Shown here one piece after another: positions 55,177 through 63,174 of a stretch of DNA of 64,000 nucleotides. Location of the stretch: contig NZ_VTWT01000001.1 of NCBI RefSeq assembly GCF_008727925.1, forward strand, positions 186,001 through 250,000, written 5' to 3'. This DNA comes from Adhaeribacter soli. GTDB lineage: Bacteria > Bacteroidota > Bacteroidia > Cytophagales > Hymenobacteraceae. The notes below the pieces were generated by a model. That model saw only the letters and a list, made by a program, of their open reading frames with translations. It had not been told where the DNA came from and did no database searches. How positions within the stretch are numbered: the first letter of the stretch is position 1; each line of letters opens with the position of its first letter. The position numbers were made by a program, and so were the translations under genes.

Positions 55177-55764
55177 TTACAGCACCCGGCGCACTTCCAG
55201 GAACCGGCGTTCGTAATTGGTGCCTTCCACTTCGCTGATCTTTACGCCGCCATTGGAGGAAGCATGTACAAAGGAAATAGTACCCTCGTTTTTGCTGATC
55301 ACGATACCAACATGGCCGGGAGTTCTTTTCTTTGAATTGGTTCCGGTGAAGATCAGGATGTCTCCCCGGCGAACCTGGGTGCGTAGTACCGGTTTGCCGG
55401 CTTTGGAAAGCAATTCCGAAGAACGCGGTACGTTAATGCCAACTTTTGAGAAAGCGTAATTTACGAAACCGGAGCAATCGAAACCTTTTTCAGAAGAACC
55501 GCCGAACCGGTAAGGCGTGCCTATTTTTTTCATTCCGAAAGCGATCAGATCTTCTACCAGGTGGTGTTTTTTGGGCTTGGCTTCGGCCAGTTTTTCCTGA
55601 CTTTCCGCTACGGTACTTACGGTGTCCGGTTTAACTGCCTGTAAACGAACGGGTTTTGGCTTGGCGGTTGCGGCTTGCGGGGCTTTGCCGGAATAGGTTT
55701 TGAATAAAACTAAAATGAACAGGAGCAAAACGGCTCCCAGGTAACCTCCTCTGATATGCTTCAT
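55177..55764 (-). CDS. NlpC/P60 family C40 peptidase
   Basis: A 195-residue protein with an N-terminal membrane anchor or signal (AVLLLFILVLFKTYSG), a 45-residue Lys/Pro/Ala-rich linker, then an NlpC/P60 domain (about 68-195). The catalytic Cys97 is in GFDCSGFVNYAF and the His in PGHVGIVIS, with the polar third residue in SFVHASSNGGV. These enzymes cut peptide bonds in peptidoglycan stem peptides in the periplasm. The gene is monocistronic and its stop codon abuts a REP hairpin. Confidence 0.92.
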   Translation of the reverse strand: MKHIRGGYLGAVLLLFILVLFKTYSGKAPQAATAKPKPVRLQAVKPDTVSTVAESQEKLAEAKPKKHHLVEDLIAFGMKKIGTPYRFGGSSEKGFDCSGFVNYAFSKVGINVPRSSELLSKAGKPVLRTQVRRGDILIFTGTNSKKRTPGHVGIVISKNEGTISFVHASSNGGVKISEVEGTNYERRFLEVRRVL

Positions 55765-55984
55765 GCTTTTCGCGTTGGTTTCGGGGCTAACAAGTCCGGG
55801 TTCTAATAAAGTTCAGACCGTTTTATGTTAACTTTTTGCCGCTTAAAGGCTGATTTCCGGCGTTCGCCCGAACAGGAAATGCATTGGCGAAGTGGCAGGG
55901 AAGTATCGGGTGAATGGTTTGGTACCTGAATAAGGCCGATTTATATTTATTAAATATTAAAAGCCAAACCAGGAACCTACTACC

Positions 55985-56428
55985 ATGGAAATATATCATT
56001 CAAAAATCTTATCGGTGCATTATGTATCGGCCAAAAAGCTGCTGCAGTTAACCTGTACCGGCAGGGTAAATTCCCGCGACCTGAAAAGCTGCTACCGGCG
56101 GGCCTTGGTTTTTGCCAAGCGCAAGCAGGTAAAGCACTGGCTTTTCGATTTTTCCCGGCACTACGAACTCTCTGAAAGCGACCGCAAATGGCTTGATACC
56201 TGTTTTTTCCCGAGTCTGATGATCGCCCTGGGCCCGGAAAACTTCATTGGCATGGTGGTGCCCAAACTATTTTACCGGCAGCTATTTCAGGAAGTAGGGC
56301 AAAGCGGCATGCAAACCTATAATTCTTTCATTAAGCTCAATACCTTTTGCTCCAACCCCAAAGCTACCCGCTGGTTAGGCAATCAGAACGGTACAGAAGC
56401 ATTTACCGAGGCATCAATTACGCTGTAA
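55985..56428 (+). CDS. hypothetical protein, possibly STAS/SpoIIAA-like fold
   Basis: A 147-residue cytoplasmic protein with alternating strands and helices: VSAKKLLQLTCTGRVNSRDL, RRALVFAKRKQVKHWLFDFS, DTCFFPSLMIALGPENFIGM. The pattern of a strand, a helix at the DLKSCYRRAL position, then a strand ending LFDFS resembles the SpoIIAA-like proteins of this phylum, but no phosphorylatable Ser motif is obvious. I cannot name a function. It stands alone between a divergent NlpC gene and the M61 peptidase gene. Confidence 0.65.
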   Translation: MEIYHSKILSVHYVSAKKLLQLTCTGRVNSRDLKSCYRRALVFAKRKQVKHWLFDFSRHYELSESDRKWLDTCFFPSLMIALGPENFIGMVVPKLFYRQLFQEVGQSGMQTYNSFIKLNTFCSNPKATRWLGNQNGTEAFTEASITL

Positions 56429-56567
56429 ACAAGCCCTTTATAAACCCGCTTTCAGACTGAGGAACAGTAGGCAAAAGCCGGAAAAAACCGTTTTCAGAAC
56501 CAGGCTGAATTTTGATTTCAGGCCGAATTGCTGTATTATGCAGGTTTAAACGCAATACCGCAACCTT

Positions 56568-58376
56568 ATGGCCAACACTTTCAAAAAGCCTTCCGCTTAC
56601 CCTTTTCTGTTATTTTTCCTGTTCCTGAATTTCGCTGCTCTGGCGGCTCCCAAACTGAGCTACCGCCTGGCCATGCCCGAACCGCAAACGCATTACTTCG
56701 AAGTGGAAATGCGCCTGCAGGATTTCAAAGATAAATTCATCGATGTAAAAATGCCGGTCTGGGCGCCGGGTTCTTATCTGGTGCGGGAATTCCCGAAGAA
56801 TGTGGAAGGCTTTACGGCAACGGCCGGAAACAAAAACCTGAAAGCCGAAAAGATAAACAAAAATACCTGGCGGGTATATGCCGATAAAAACCGCGATGTA
56901 CTGGTAAAATATAAAGTATATGCCTTTGAACTGACCGTAAGAACTAGCTTTGTAGATGAAATGCACGCCTACCTGAACGGTACCAGCGTTTTTATGTATC
57001 CGGCTAAGTATAAGCAATTGCCTTCAGAACTTACCATCGAGCCCTACGGCAACTGGAACCAGATCTCAACCAGTCTGCCAACGGTTGGCGGCAACAAATG
57101 GAAACTACGCGCCGACAATTACGATATTCTGGCCGATTCTCCGATCGAGATCGGTACGCATAAGATCCTGACGTTTGAAGCGGCCGGCGTTCCCCACGAA
57201 GTTGCCATGTTCGGCGAAAGCAATTACGACGATGCCAAAATTGTAGCCGACATGAAGAAGATCGTGGAGGAGTGTACGAGGGTGTTCGGTGAACATCCGG
57301 TTAAGGGCAAGTACGTGTTCATTATTCACAACGTGCTGAGCGGCGGTGGCGGCCTGGAACATTTAAATTCCACCACCCTGCAGGTTGCCCGCTGGGGCTA
57401 CCAGCCGGAAAACAGCTATAACGGGTTTCTGGCCCTGGTGGCCCACGAGTATTTTCACCTCTGGAATGTAAAGCGCCTCCGTCCGGAACCGCTTGGACCG
57501 TTTAACTACGACGCCGAAAATTACACCACCTTGCTTTGGGTTTCCGAAGGGTTAACGAGCTATTACGACGACCTGCTCGTACGCCGGGCCGGTTTTTATT
57601 CCCCGGAACGCTACCTGGATGTGATGGGCAGCAGCATTACGAACGTAGAAAACACCCCTGGCGTAAAAGTGCAGACCCTGTCCGAATCGAGCTTCGATGC
57701 CTGGATCAAATCGTACCGCCCGAATGAAAACTCCCGCAACGCCGAAATTTCCTACTACTCCAAAGGCGCGTTGATTGGTATGTTGCTGGACCTGGAAATC
57801 ATGAACCAGACGAAAGGCGAAAAAGACCTGGACCAGGTATTCCGGAACATGTACCAGAAGTATTATAAAAAACTGAACCGTGGTTTTACCGAAAAAGAAT
57901 TCAAGGAAGAACTGGAAAAAGTGGCCGGCATAAAGTTCGATACTTTCTTCCGCGATTATGTGAACGGAACGGTTACGCCTGACTACAACAAATACCTGAA
58001 TTACGCCGGCCTGAGACTAACTAACCTGAATGCCAACAACCAGGATGCCGCTTTAGGCGCGAACACTTCTAACCGCGACGGCAAAATTGTAGTTACCAGT
58101 GTAGTGCGCGACGGCAGCGCCTGGAAAGGCGGCCTGAACGTGAACGACGAAATTATTGCCCTGAATGGCTACCGCATCACTGACGATCTGAACAAATCCA
58201 TTGCCGGCCGCCAACCGGGCGATCAGCTAAACCTGATCGTGAACCGCGACGGCCGCCTGCTTTCCCTTGACCTCACCCTGGAAAAGAACCCGAACGCCCG
58301 TTACCGGATCGAAAAACTGCCGGAACAAACTCCCGCCCAGCAAACCATTTACCGCAAGTGGCTGCGCCTGAGCTAA
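56568..58376 (+). CDS. M61 family glycyl-aminopeptidase-like protease with PDZ domain
   Basis: A 602-residue exported protease: signal peptide (FLLFFLFLNFAALAA), an N-terminal beta sandwich (about 28-160), then the M61 catalytic domain with HEYFH (His293, Glu294, His297) in VAHEYFHLWNVKRLRPEPLG and the downstream Glu in LLWVSEGLTSYYDDLL. A PDZ domain follows (about 500-575, VVRDGSAWKGGLNVNDEIIA). It is a periplasmic metallopeptidase preferring small N-terminal residues in known members. The catalytic set is complete. It is 42 bp upstream of a DinB-type gene on the same strand. Confidence 0.93.
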   Translation: MANTFKKPSAYPFLLFFLFLNFAALAAPKLSYRLAMPEPQTHYFEVEMRLQDFKDKFIDVKMPVWAPGSYLVREFPKNVEGFTATAGNKNLKAEKINKNTWRVYADKNRDVLVKYKVYAFELTVRTSFVDEMHAYLNGTSVFMYPAKYKQLPSELTIEPYGNWNQISTSLPTVGGNKWKLRADNYDILADSPIEIGTHKILTFEAAGVPHEVAMFGESNYDDAKIVADMKKIVEECTRVFGEHPVKGKYVFIIHNVLSGGGGLEHLNSTTLQVARWGYQPENSYNGFLALVAHEYFHLWNVKRLRPEPLGPFNYDAENYTTLLWVSEGLTSYYDDLLVRRAGFYSPERYLDVMGSSITNVENTPGVKVQTLSESSFDAWIKSYRPNENSRNAEISYYSKGALIGMLLDLEIMNQTKGEKDLDQVFRNMYQKYYKKLNRGFTEKEFKEELEKVAGIKFDTFFRDYVNGTVTPDYNKYLNYAGLRLTNLNANNQDAALGANTSNRDGKIVVTSVVRDGSAWKGGLNVNDEIIALNGYRITDDLNKSIAGRQPGDQLNLIVNRDGRLLSLDLTLEKNPNARYRIEKLPEQTPAQQTIYRKWLRLS

Positions 58377-58418
58377 CCTCTTAAAAACGCTAACTTTTAA
58401 CCTGAAAAACTATAAACG

Positions 58419-58916
58419 ATGTACCGTAAAATTGAAGACTTTGTAACCGACTGGGCGTACGAAACCGAAATGACGCTGAAGATTTTTAACGCGCTTTCCG
58501 ATGAAAGTCTGGTTCAGAATTTTCACAACGAACACCGCACCTTAGGCCGCCTTGCCTGGCACATAACGCAAACCCTGACCGAAATGACGCACCAGGCCGG
58601 ATTGCCAATGGAAGTGCTTTCGGACATGCCGGAAAACCTGACCGCTTCCAAACTTGCGGAGACCTTTGCAAAGGATGCAGAAGCAGTTAAAGAAGCCGTT
58701 ATTGCTAACTGGACCGATGCGAACCTTACAGACAAAGTGCAGATGTACGGCGAAGAATGGACCAAAGGCCTGGTACTCTCCATCCTGATCCGTCACCAAG
58801 CCCACCACCGCGGCCAGATGACCATTCTGATGCGTCAGGCCGGCTTAGTTGTAATAGGTGTTTACGGTCCCGCTAAAGAAGAATGGGCCGCCATGGGTAT
58901 TCCGGCAATGGCTTAG
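58419..58916 (+). CDS. DinB family protein
   Basis: A 165-residue four-helix bundle protein. The metal-binding histidines are visible: His in GRLAWHITQTL, and the pair in LIRHQAHHRGQMTILMRQAG, the hallmark of the DinB/YfiT/bacillithiol-transferase-like superfamily. Members bind a divalent metal and many act as thiol-dependent transferases. Function here is not assignable. It is probably co-transcribed with the M61 gene upstream (42-bp gap). Confidence 0.9.
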   Translation: MYRKIEDFVTDWAYETEMTLKIFNALSDESLVQNFHNEHRTLGRLAWHITQTLTEMTHQAGLPMEVLSDMPENLTASKLAETFAKDAEAVKEAVIANWTDANLTDKVQMYGEEWTKGLVLSILIRHQAHHRGQMTILMRQAGLVVIGVYGPAKEEWAAMGIPAMA

Positions 58917-58920
58917 TTTA

Positions 58921-58950
58921 GTGATTAATGATTAGTGATTAATGATTAGT
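58921..58950 (+). repeat. GATTAGT/GATTAAT satellite, left block
   Basis: GTGATTAATGATTAGTGATT and ten more bases of the same type, starting 4 bp after the DinB-gene stop. It is the reverse-complement form of the satellite at 59430-59489 on the other side of the same intergenic region. Confidence 0.75.
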
Positions 58951-58980
58951 AACTGACGTTAAGCAGGTTTTTTGAGGTCG

Positions 58981-59198
58981 CCCTTTTGAGGCAGGGCCGT
59001 TTCATTCTAAACTAAAACAGCTTTTTCGGATATTTTTATCCGAAAACTTCCTGCTGGGGATCTATTGATCCCCGTAATGTGGCCTGAAAATGGTCAACGC
59101 GGGTTAATAAACCCGCAACAGGATGCTTCCGGATCGATAGATCCGAAAGAGCAAACGAGGAGAATACGCTAGAATGAAACGGCCCTGCCTCCAAAGGG
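58981..59198. mobile_element. 218-bp MITE-like element carrying hairpin array B
   Basis: 29-bp terminal inverted repeats (58981-59009, starting CCCTTTTGAGGCAGGGCCGT; 59170-59198) agree at 28 of 29 positions. Inside are four hairpins: 59023-59046, 59056-59073 (GGGGATCTATTGATCCCC), 59099-59116 (GCGGGTTAATAAACCCGC) and 59127-59148. No ORF. The order, loop size (4 nt) and stem length (7 bp for hairpins 2 and 3) match array A at 54909-55021, but the stem cores differ. Confidence 0.8.
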
Positions 59199-59312
59199 GG
59201 ACTTTTCTCCTGCTTGCGTAATGTCAGTTCGTAAATAATGATTTATTCTTTTTGCTTTAGTGAAGCGTTTCTTTAAACAATGCTTCCAGAAAAGGAATAT
59301 CAGAAATAAAAG

Positions 59313-59350
59313 GTAAAGGGCTTGCTTCGGAATAGAAGCAAGCCCTTTAC
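59313..59350. terminator. bidirectional terminator downstream of kup
   Basis: Perfect 16-bp arms GTAAAGGGCTTGCTTC / GAAGCAAGCCCTTTAC with a 6-nt loop and T-rich tracts on both sides, about 140 bp past the kup stop and 400 bp past the DinB-gene stop. Confidence 0.85.
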
Positions 59351-59429
59351 TTTTTACATGAAAATAATAGCGTCTTTTGGGTGGAATTCCTAGTTGAAGC
59401 TGTAACCCTTTTCCCAAAAAACCATACCC

Positions 59430-59489
59430 ACTAATCACTAATCACTAATCACTAATCACTAATCACTAATCACTAATCACTAATCACTA
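59430..59489. repeat. ACTAATC 7-bp satellite running into the kup stop codon
   Basis: Eight perfect tandem copies of ACTAATC and a partial ninth, ending within the kup stop triplet (59487-59489). Copy number changes would occur just outside the coding sequence. Confidence 0.9.
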
Positions 59490-61421
59490 GATCACCCTTT
59501 TGAGCTCTACTTTCTGAACCGGATTAATTACGAGCGGTACTTTTTCTACTTTTACCGAGCTGGTATCCAGGCCGAACCATTTGCTTTCGGAACTGGTGAA
59601 TTGCTTGATCCAGAAATAGGTTTGCATGATGACCTTTTCCTTGAAAGGCAGATCGTTTTCGTAAGACAGGAATTTCTCCAGCACTACGAAACGGAAATCG
59701 CCGGTCAGGTTTTGGCGGCCTAAGGATTCGTAGCGGGAAGTAATGTCCACTTCGCCGTTTTTTACCATGTCTTCCACCACTTTCCGGAAAAATAAATTGA
59801 TGCGCTGCTCTACCCGGAAACCCAAGCGGAAATTGATCCGGATAACGTCGTTATCGGCAATGTGGTGTACTTTGTATTCCATGGTAAAGGGTTCATCCAA
59901 GGTATCTACGTGCACAAACCAGTAAATATCGGCGCGTTTGGGACGTTTCTGGAAGATGGAATAAATGATCTTCGATTCAATTTCCTTGGCTTTGGCTGAG
60001 CTCGTTAAAAATACCAGGTGGGTAGAATATTTCGGTACCGTTTCATCTACGCTAAGCTCTTTCAGGCTTTCAAGGTAATTGCTCAGGCGTACATATTCGG
60101 TAAGGCGCCGTTTGATGTTAAATGCCTTCAGCCAGATGTACATAATGGTAATAATGGAAAACCCAAGCGCCAGCGGCACCCAACCCCCATGCGAAAATTT
60201 GATCAGGTTAGCGGCCAGAAACGAAAGCTCAATGCCCAGGTAAACCACCACAAATAAACCGATCAGTACCCGGGAAACCTTGATTTTTACCAGGTAATAA
60301 GTAAACATAACGGTGGTCATGAGCATGGTAAGCGTAATGGCAAGCCCGTAAGCCGCTTCCATATTAGCCGATTCTTTAAAGTAAAGCACCACGCCAATAC
60401 AGCCAAGCAGCAACAGCGTGTTTACGCTGGGTACAAAAAGCTGCCCTTTCACATTGGTGGGGTAATTCAGCTTAACCTTCGGCCAGAAATTAAGGCGGAT
60501 CGCTTCTGAAATAAGGGTATACGAGCCCGTAATTAAAGCCTGGCTGGCAATAACGGCGGCAATCGTAGCAATGGCAATACCAGCCGGTAAAAACCAGGCG
60601 GGCATGATGCCATAAAACGGGTTTTCATCCAGTTTCTCGCCTACATGCAAGGTTAACCAGGCGCCCTGCCCGAAATAGTTCAGCACCAGGCAGGTTTTCA
60701 CGTAGATCCAGCTGATGCGGATATTACTTTTACCGCAGTGACCCAGATCGGTATAGAGCGCCTCCGCCCCGGTAGTACAAAGGAAAACCCCGCCCAGTAA
60801 CCAGAAACCACCCGGATAATTCACCAGCATCTGGTAACCGTAATAAGGGTTCAGGGCTTTCAGGATTTCCGGATGGTGCAGAATATTGATCACGCCCAGC
60901 GCGCCCAGCATAAAAAACCAGATGAACATTACCGGCCCGAAAGCCTTGCCCACGATCTGGGTACCGAAGCGCTGCAGCATGAACAGAAAAAACAAAATGC
61001 CGATCACGATGGGAACGGTCGGAATGTCGGGTTTAATGATGCGCAAGCCTTCTACGGCCGAAGAAACCGAAATTGGCGGGGTGATCATGCCGTCGGCTAA
61101 CAGGGCCGCGCCGCCGATCATGGCGGGCACAGTAAGCCATTTTGCTTTGCGGCGCACCAGGGTATAAAGCGTTAATATGCCGCCTTCGCCCTTGTTATCG
61201 GCCTGCAGGGTCAGAATCACGTATTTAATGGTGGTGAGCAGCGTAAGGGTCCAGAATACGCAGGAAATGCCGCCGTAAACCAAGGTTTCGTTTATGGGCG
61301 TATCGCCCATGATCGCTTTCATCACGTAAAGCGGTGAAGTACCGATGTCGCCGTAAATAATGCCCAGCGAGATCAGCAGGCCAGCCGTCGAAAGACGGTT
61401 GTGGCTATTGTGGTTTCCCAT
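59487..61421 (-). CDS. kup: KUP/Trk-type potassium uptake protein
   Basis: A 644-residue inner-membrane transporter with about 12 transmembrane helices in the first 450 residues and a 190-residue cytoplasmic C-terminal domain. Family landmarks: LISLGIIYGDIGTSPLYVMK in helix 1, LQADNKGEGGILTLYTLVRR, a GAEALYTDLGHCGKSNIRIS loop and NPFYGIMPAWF. It imports K+, probably by H+ symport. The C-terminus ends KRVI at the satellite repeat. Single-gene unit. Confidence 0.96.
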   Translation of the reverse strand: MGNHNSHNRLSTAGLLISLGIIYGDIGTSPLYVMKAIMGDTPINETLVYGGISCVFWTLTLLTTIKYVILTLQADNKGEGGILTLYTLVRRKAKWLTVPAMIGGAALLADGMITPPISVSSAVEGLRIIKPDIPTVPIVIGILFFLFMLQRFGTQIVGKAFGPVMFIWFFMLGALGVINILHHPEILKALNPYYGYQMLVNYPGGFWLLGGVFLCTTGAEALYTDLGHCGKSNIRISWIYVKTCLVLNYFGQGAWLTLHVGEKLDENPFYGIMPAWFLPAGIAIATIAAVIASQALITGSYTLISEAIRLNFWPKVKLNYPTNVKGQLFVPSVNTLLLLGCIGVVLYFKESANMEAAYGLAITLTMLMTTVMFTYYLVKIKVSRVLIGLFVVVYLGIELSFLAANLIKFSHGGWVPLALGFSIITIMYIWLKAFNIKRRLTEYVRLSNYLESLKELSVDETVPKYSTHLVFLTSSAKAKEIESKIIYSIFQKRPKRADIYWFVHVDTLDEPFTMEYKVHHIADNDVIRINFRLGFRVEQRINLFFRKVVEDMVKNGEVDITSRYESLGRQNLTGDFRFVVLEKFLSYENDLPFKEKVIMQTYFWIKQFTSSESKWFGLDTSSVKVEKVPLVINPVQKVELKRVI

Positions 61422-61637
61422 TTTAGTAGAAATTCTTCAAATTTAAGGGTTAAGGAGTTCCGGGTCCGGCAAAAAGGATACAAAGTACCCTGCCTCTAAC
61501 ATGTCAGCTTTCCGCGAACGGAAACTACAGATCGGCCCAATGGAGTGAATACGTTTATCGAATAGGTTTAGCGAAAATTTGCCGGATAGGAGAAAGTTTG
61601 TGCCTGCCGGTAAGAACAACAAGCGGGCGCAAAAGAA

Positions 61638-61670
61638 AAGACGGAAAGCCGTCTGGCGGCCTTCCGTCTT
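61638..61670 (-). terminator. terminator of the FKBP gene
   Basis: Arms AAGACGGAAAGCC / GGCCTTCCGTCTT with a short loop, ending 6 bp before the stop at 61677. T-rich on the minus strand after the stem. Confidence 0.8.
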
Positions 61671-61676
61671 CAGGGG

Positions 61677-62291
61677 TTATTTTACTTCAAGCAGTTCAAC
61701 ATCAAAGATCAGGGTAGCGTTCGGGCCGATGTCGGCGCCGGCGCCCTGGGCTCCGTAAGCCAGGTCCGAAGGAATATACAAGCGCCATTTTGCGCCTTCC
61801 TGCATGAGCATCAGGGCCTGGGTCCAGCCGGCGATTACGCCGTTTACCGGAAAGGTTACCGGTTGGCCGCGCTCGTAAGAACTGTCGAAAACGGTACCGT
61901 CTATTAAAGTGCCTTTGTAATGCGTGGTAACCTGATCGGTGCGGGCCGGGGTTTTGCCGGAGCCTTCGCGGAGGATCTCGTATTGCAGGCCGCTAGGCAG
62001 GGTGTGCACACCTTCTTTGCTTTTGTTAGCTGCTAAGAATTCCTGGCCTTCGCGTTTGTTGTTTTCGCCCTGTTTACCGGCTTTCTCCTGGAATTTCTGT
62101 TCCATTTCAGCCTGCAGCTGCATCATGGTCTGCTGGGTTTCTTCGGCCGAAAGGAGGGAAGGTTTACCTGCCATGGCATCTTTCAGGCCGGCAACTAATT
62201 GTTCCGCCTCAATTTCAATGCCTTGTTTGCTGAAATTGGAAGCCATGTCGCGGCCGATAATGTAGCTGATTTTTTCTTTTAACGTCTTCAA
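61677..62291 (-). CDS. FKBP-type peptidyl-prolyl cis-trans isomerase
   Basis: A 204-residue FKBP with an N-terminal helical dimerisation domain (about 1-95; ISYIIGRDMASNFSKQGIEI, MMQLQAEMEQKFQEKAGKQG) and a C-terminal FKBP catalytic domain (about 105-204; LPSGLQYEILREGSGKTPAR, VTTHYKGTLIDGTVFDSSYE, VIAGWTQALMLMQEGAKWRL, YIPSDLAYGAQG). This is the MIP/FkpA layout, but there is no signal peptide, so it is probably cytoplasmic. It isomerises Xaa-Pro bonds during protein folding. Confidence 0.94.
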   Translation of the reverse strand: MKTLKEKISYIIGRDMASNFSKQGIEIEAEQLVAGLKDAMAGKPSLLSAEETQQTMMQLQAEMEQKFQEKAGKQGENNKREGQEFLAANKSKEGVHTLPSGLQYEILREGSGKTPARTDQVTTHYKGTLIDGTVFDSSYERGQPVTFPVNGVIAGWTQALMLMQEGAKWRLYIPSDLAYGAQGAGADIGPNATLIFDVELLEVK

Positions 62292-62391
62292 GGTTTTTTC
62301 TGAAAAGTTCAGCGCAAAAGTAAATGCTGTTTTCGGGATTGCCTAATTTTTTAGCGCTTAACAAATTAAATGGTAGGCTATGTAAAGAAAA

Positions 62392-62413
62392 AAGCAACCA
62401 CGGCCGGTTGCTT
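62392..62413 (-). terminator. terminator of the 42-aa membrane protein gene
   Basis: Arms AAGCAACC / GGTTGCTT with a 6-nt loop, followed on the minus strand by TTTTTCTTT, 30 bp past the stop at 62444. Confidence 0.75.
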
Positions 62414-62443
62414 CTCTGCTATATCAGTTAAAAAAATCGGGTA

Positions 62444-62572
62444 TTATAAGTAGAGGTGGTAATCTTCGTCGGCGAAGTTCAGGGTTATTTCGCCCGGGCT
62501 CAGCCAGGAGGTTACCAGAAAACCGACGGTGCCCAGCACCAGCAGGGATGAGATTGCAGCAAACTTTTTCAT
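62444..62572 (-). CDS. 42-aa single-pass membrane or secreted peptide
   Basis: Too short for routine calling but well supported: ATG at 62570-62572, MKKFAAISSLLVLGTVGFLV forms a signal or transmembrane segment, and a 22-residue acidic tail follows (TSWLSPGEITLNFADEDYHL ending YL). It has its own terminator at 62392-62413. No family recognised. The next region upstream (62573-62883) is otherwise empty. Confidence 0.65.
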   Translation of the reverse strand: MKKFAAISSLLVLGTVGFLVTSWLSPGEITLNFADEDYHLYL

Positions 62573-62883
62573 GGGGTTGGAACGGTTAGGAATTTAAATC
62601 TAAACGCTGCTGTAATCAATTTGTTCCATAGCCATTATTAAATATAAAGCTATTAAGTTGTTATTCGAGTCAACGGAGTTAATATTCTGGTAAATAGCCT
62701 ATTATAAAAGGTCATTTTAACCTTTCTTATAAGCCGGAAATTAAAGGTTGCTGACATGGAATGAAAGCGGAAATATTTTGGTTGCTTCTATATCGGTTTC
62801 CGGATAAAAGCCGTTATGTTAGCAAGTGCTGCAGGCCAATTACCGGTATTTACTTTTTGTAGCGTTTACTTGCCGGAAATCCT

Positions 62884-62913
62884 TTTGCTTTAAATAAAAA
62901 TAGGCAATATTTG
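62884..62913 (+). promoter_or_regulatory. promoter of the 47-aa ORF
   Basis: TTTG (62884-62887), 18 bp, AATATTTG (62906-62913), a near match to the Bacteroidota consensus with the same spacing as at 53266. The start codon is 16 bp downstream. Confidence 0.5.
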
Positions 62914-62929
62914 CAGTAAAAATAATAAT

Positions 62930-63073
62930 ATGATTCCTTTCGGCAACAATTGGTCTTTGGAGACAAACCAGCTTACTGGTTTTGTAGCTTCGTCGCACCA
63001 CGTATCGCAAAGCGATATGCTGAACGGCTATTGTCTGCCTTTCTATACGGCACAAAAAGACTTTAATAAGTAA
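62930..63073 (+). CDS. 47-aa hypothetical protein
   Basis: ATG at 62930, stop TAA at 63071-63073. It begins MIPFGNNWSLETNQLTGFVA and ends YTAQKDFNK; it is polar, with no membrane segment. Support comes from the well-placed promoter and good codon use. A longer minus-strand ORF (62840-63115) overlaps but lacks such a promoter. Not recognised. Confidence 0.45.
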   Translation: MIPFGNNWSLETNQLTGFVASSHHVSQSDMLNGYCLPFYTAQKDFNK

Positions 63074-63174
63074 GTCGGAATTGCATTTACCGGCCTTTTC
63101 TACCCTGGCCAGCAATTCCGATCAAAGCCTCCGCATTAAACTTCCAATTTTTTAACTCAAATTTTCTTTTAACA

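Noticed and set aside
59169-59438. 89-codon minus-strand ORF downstream of kup
   Set aside because: Runs through the terminator hairpin and the inverted terminus of the 58981-59198 element.
62840-63115. 91-codon minus-strand ORF
   Set aside because: Overlaps the promoter-supported 47-codon ORF; no motif and no upstream promoter seen.
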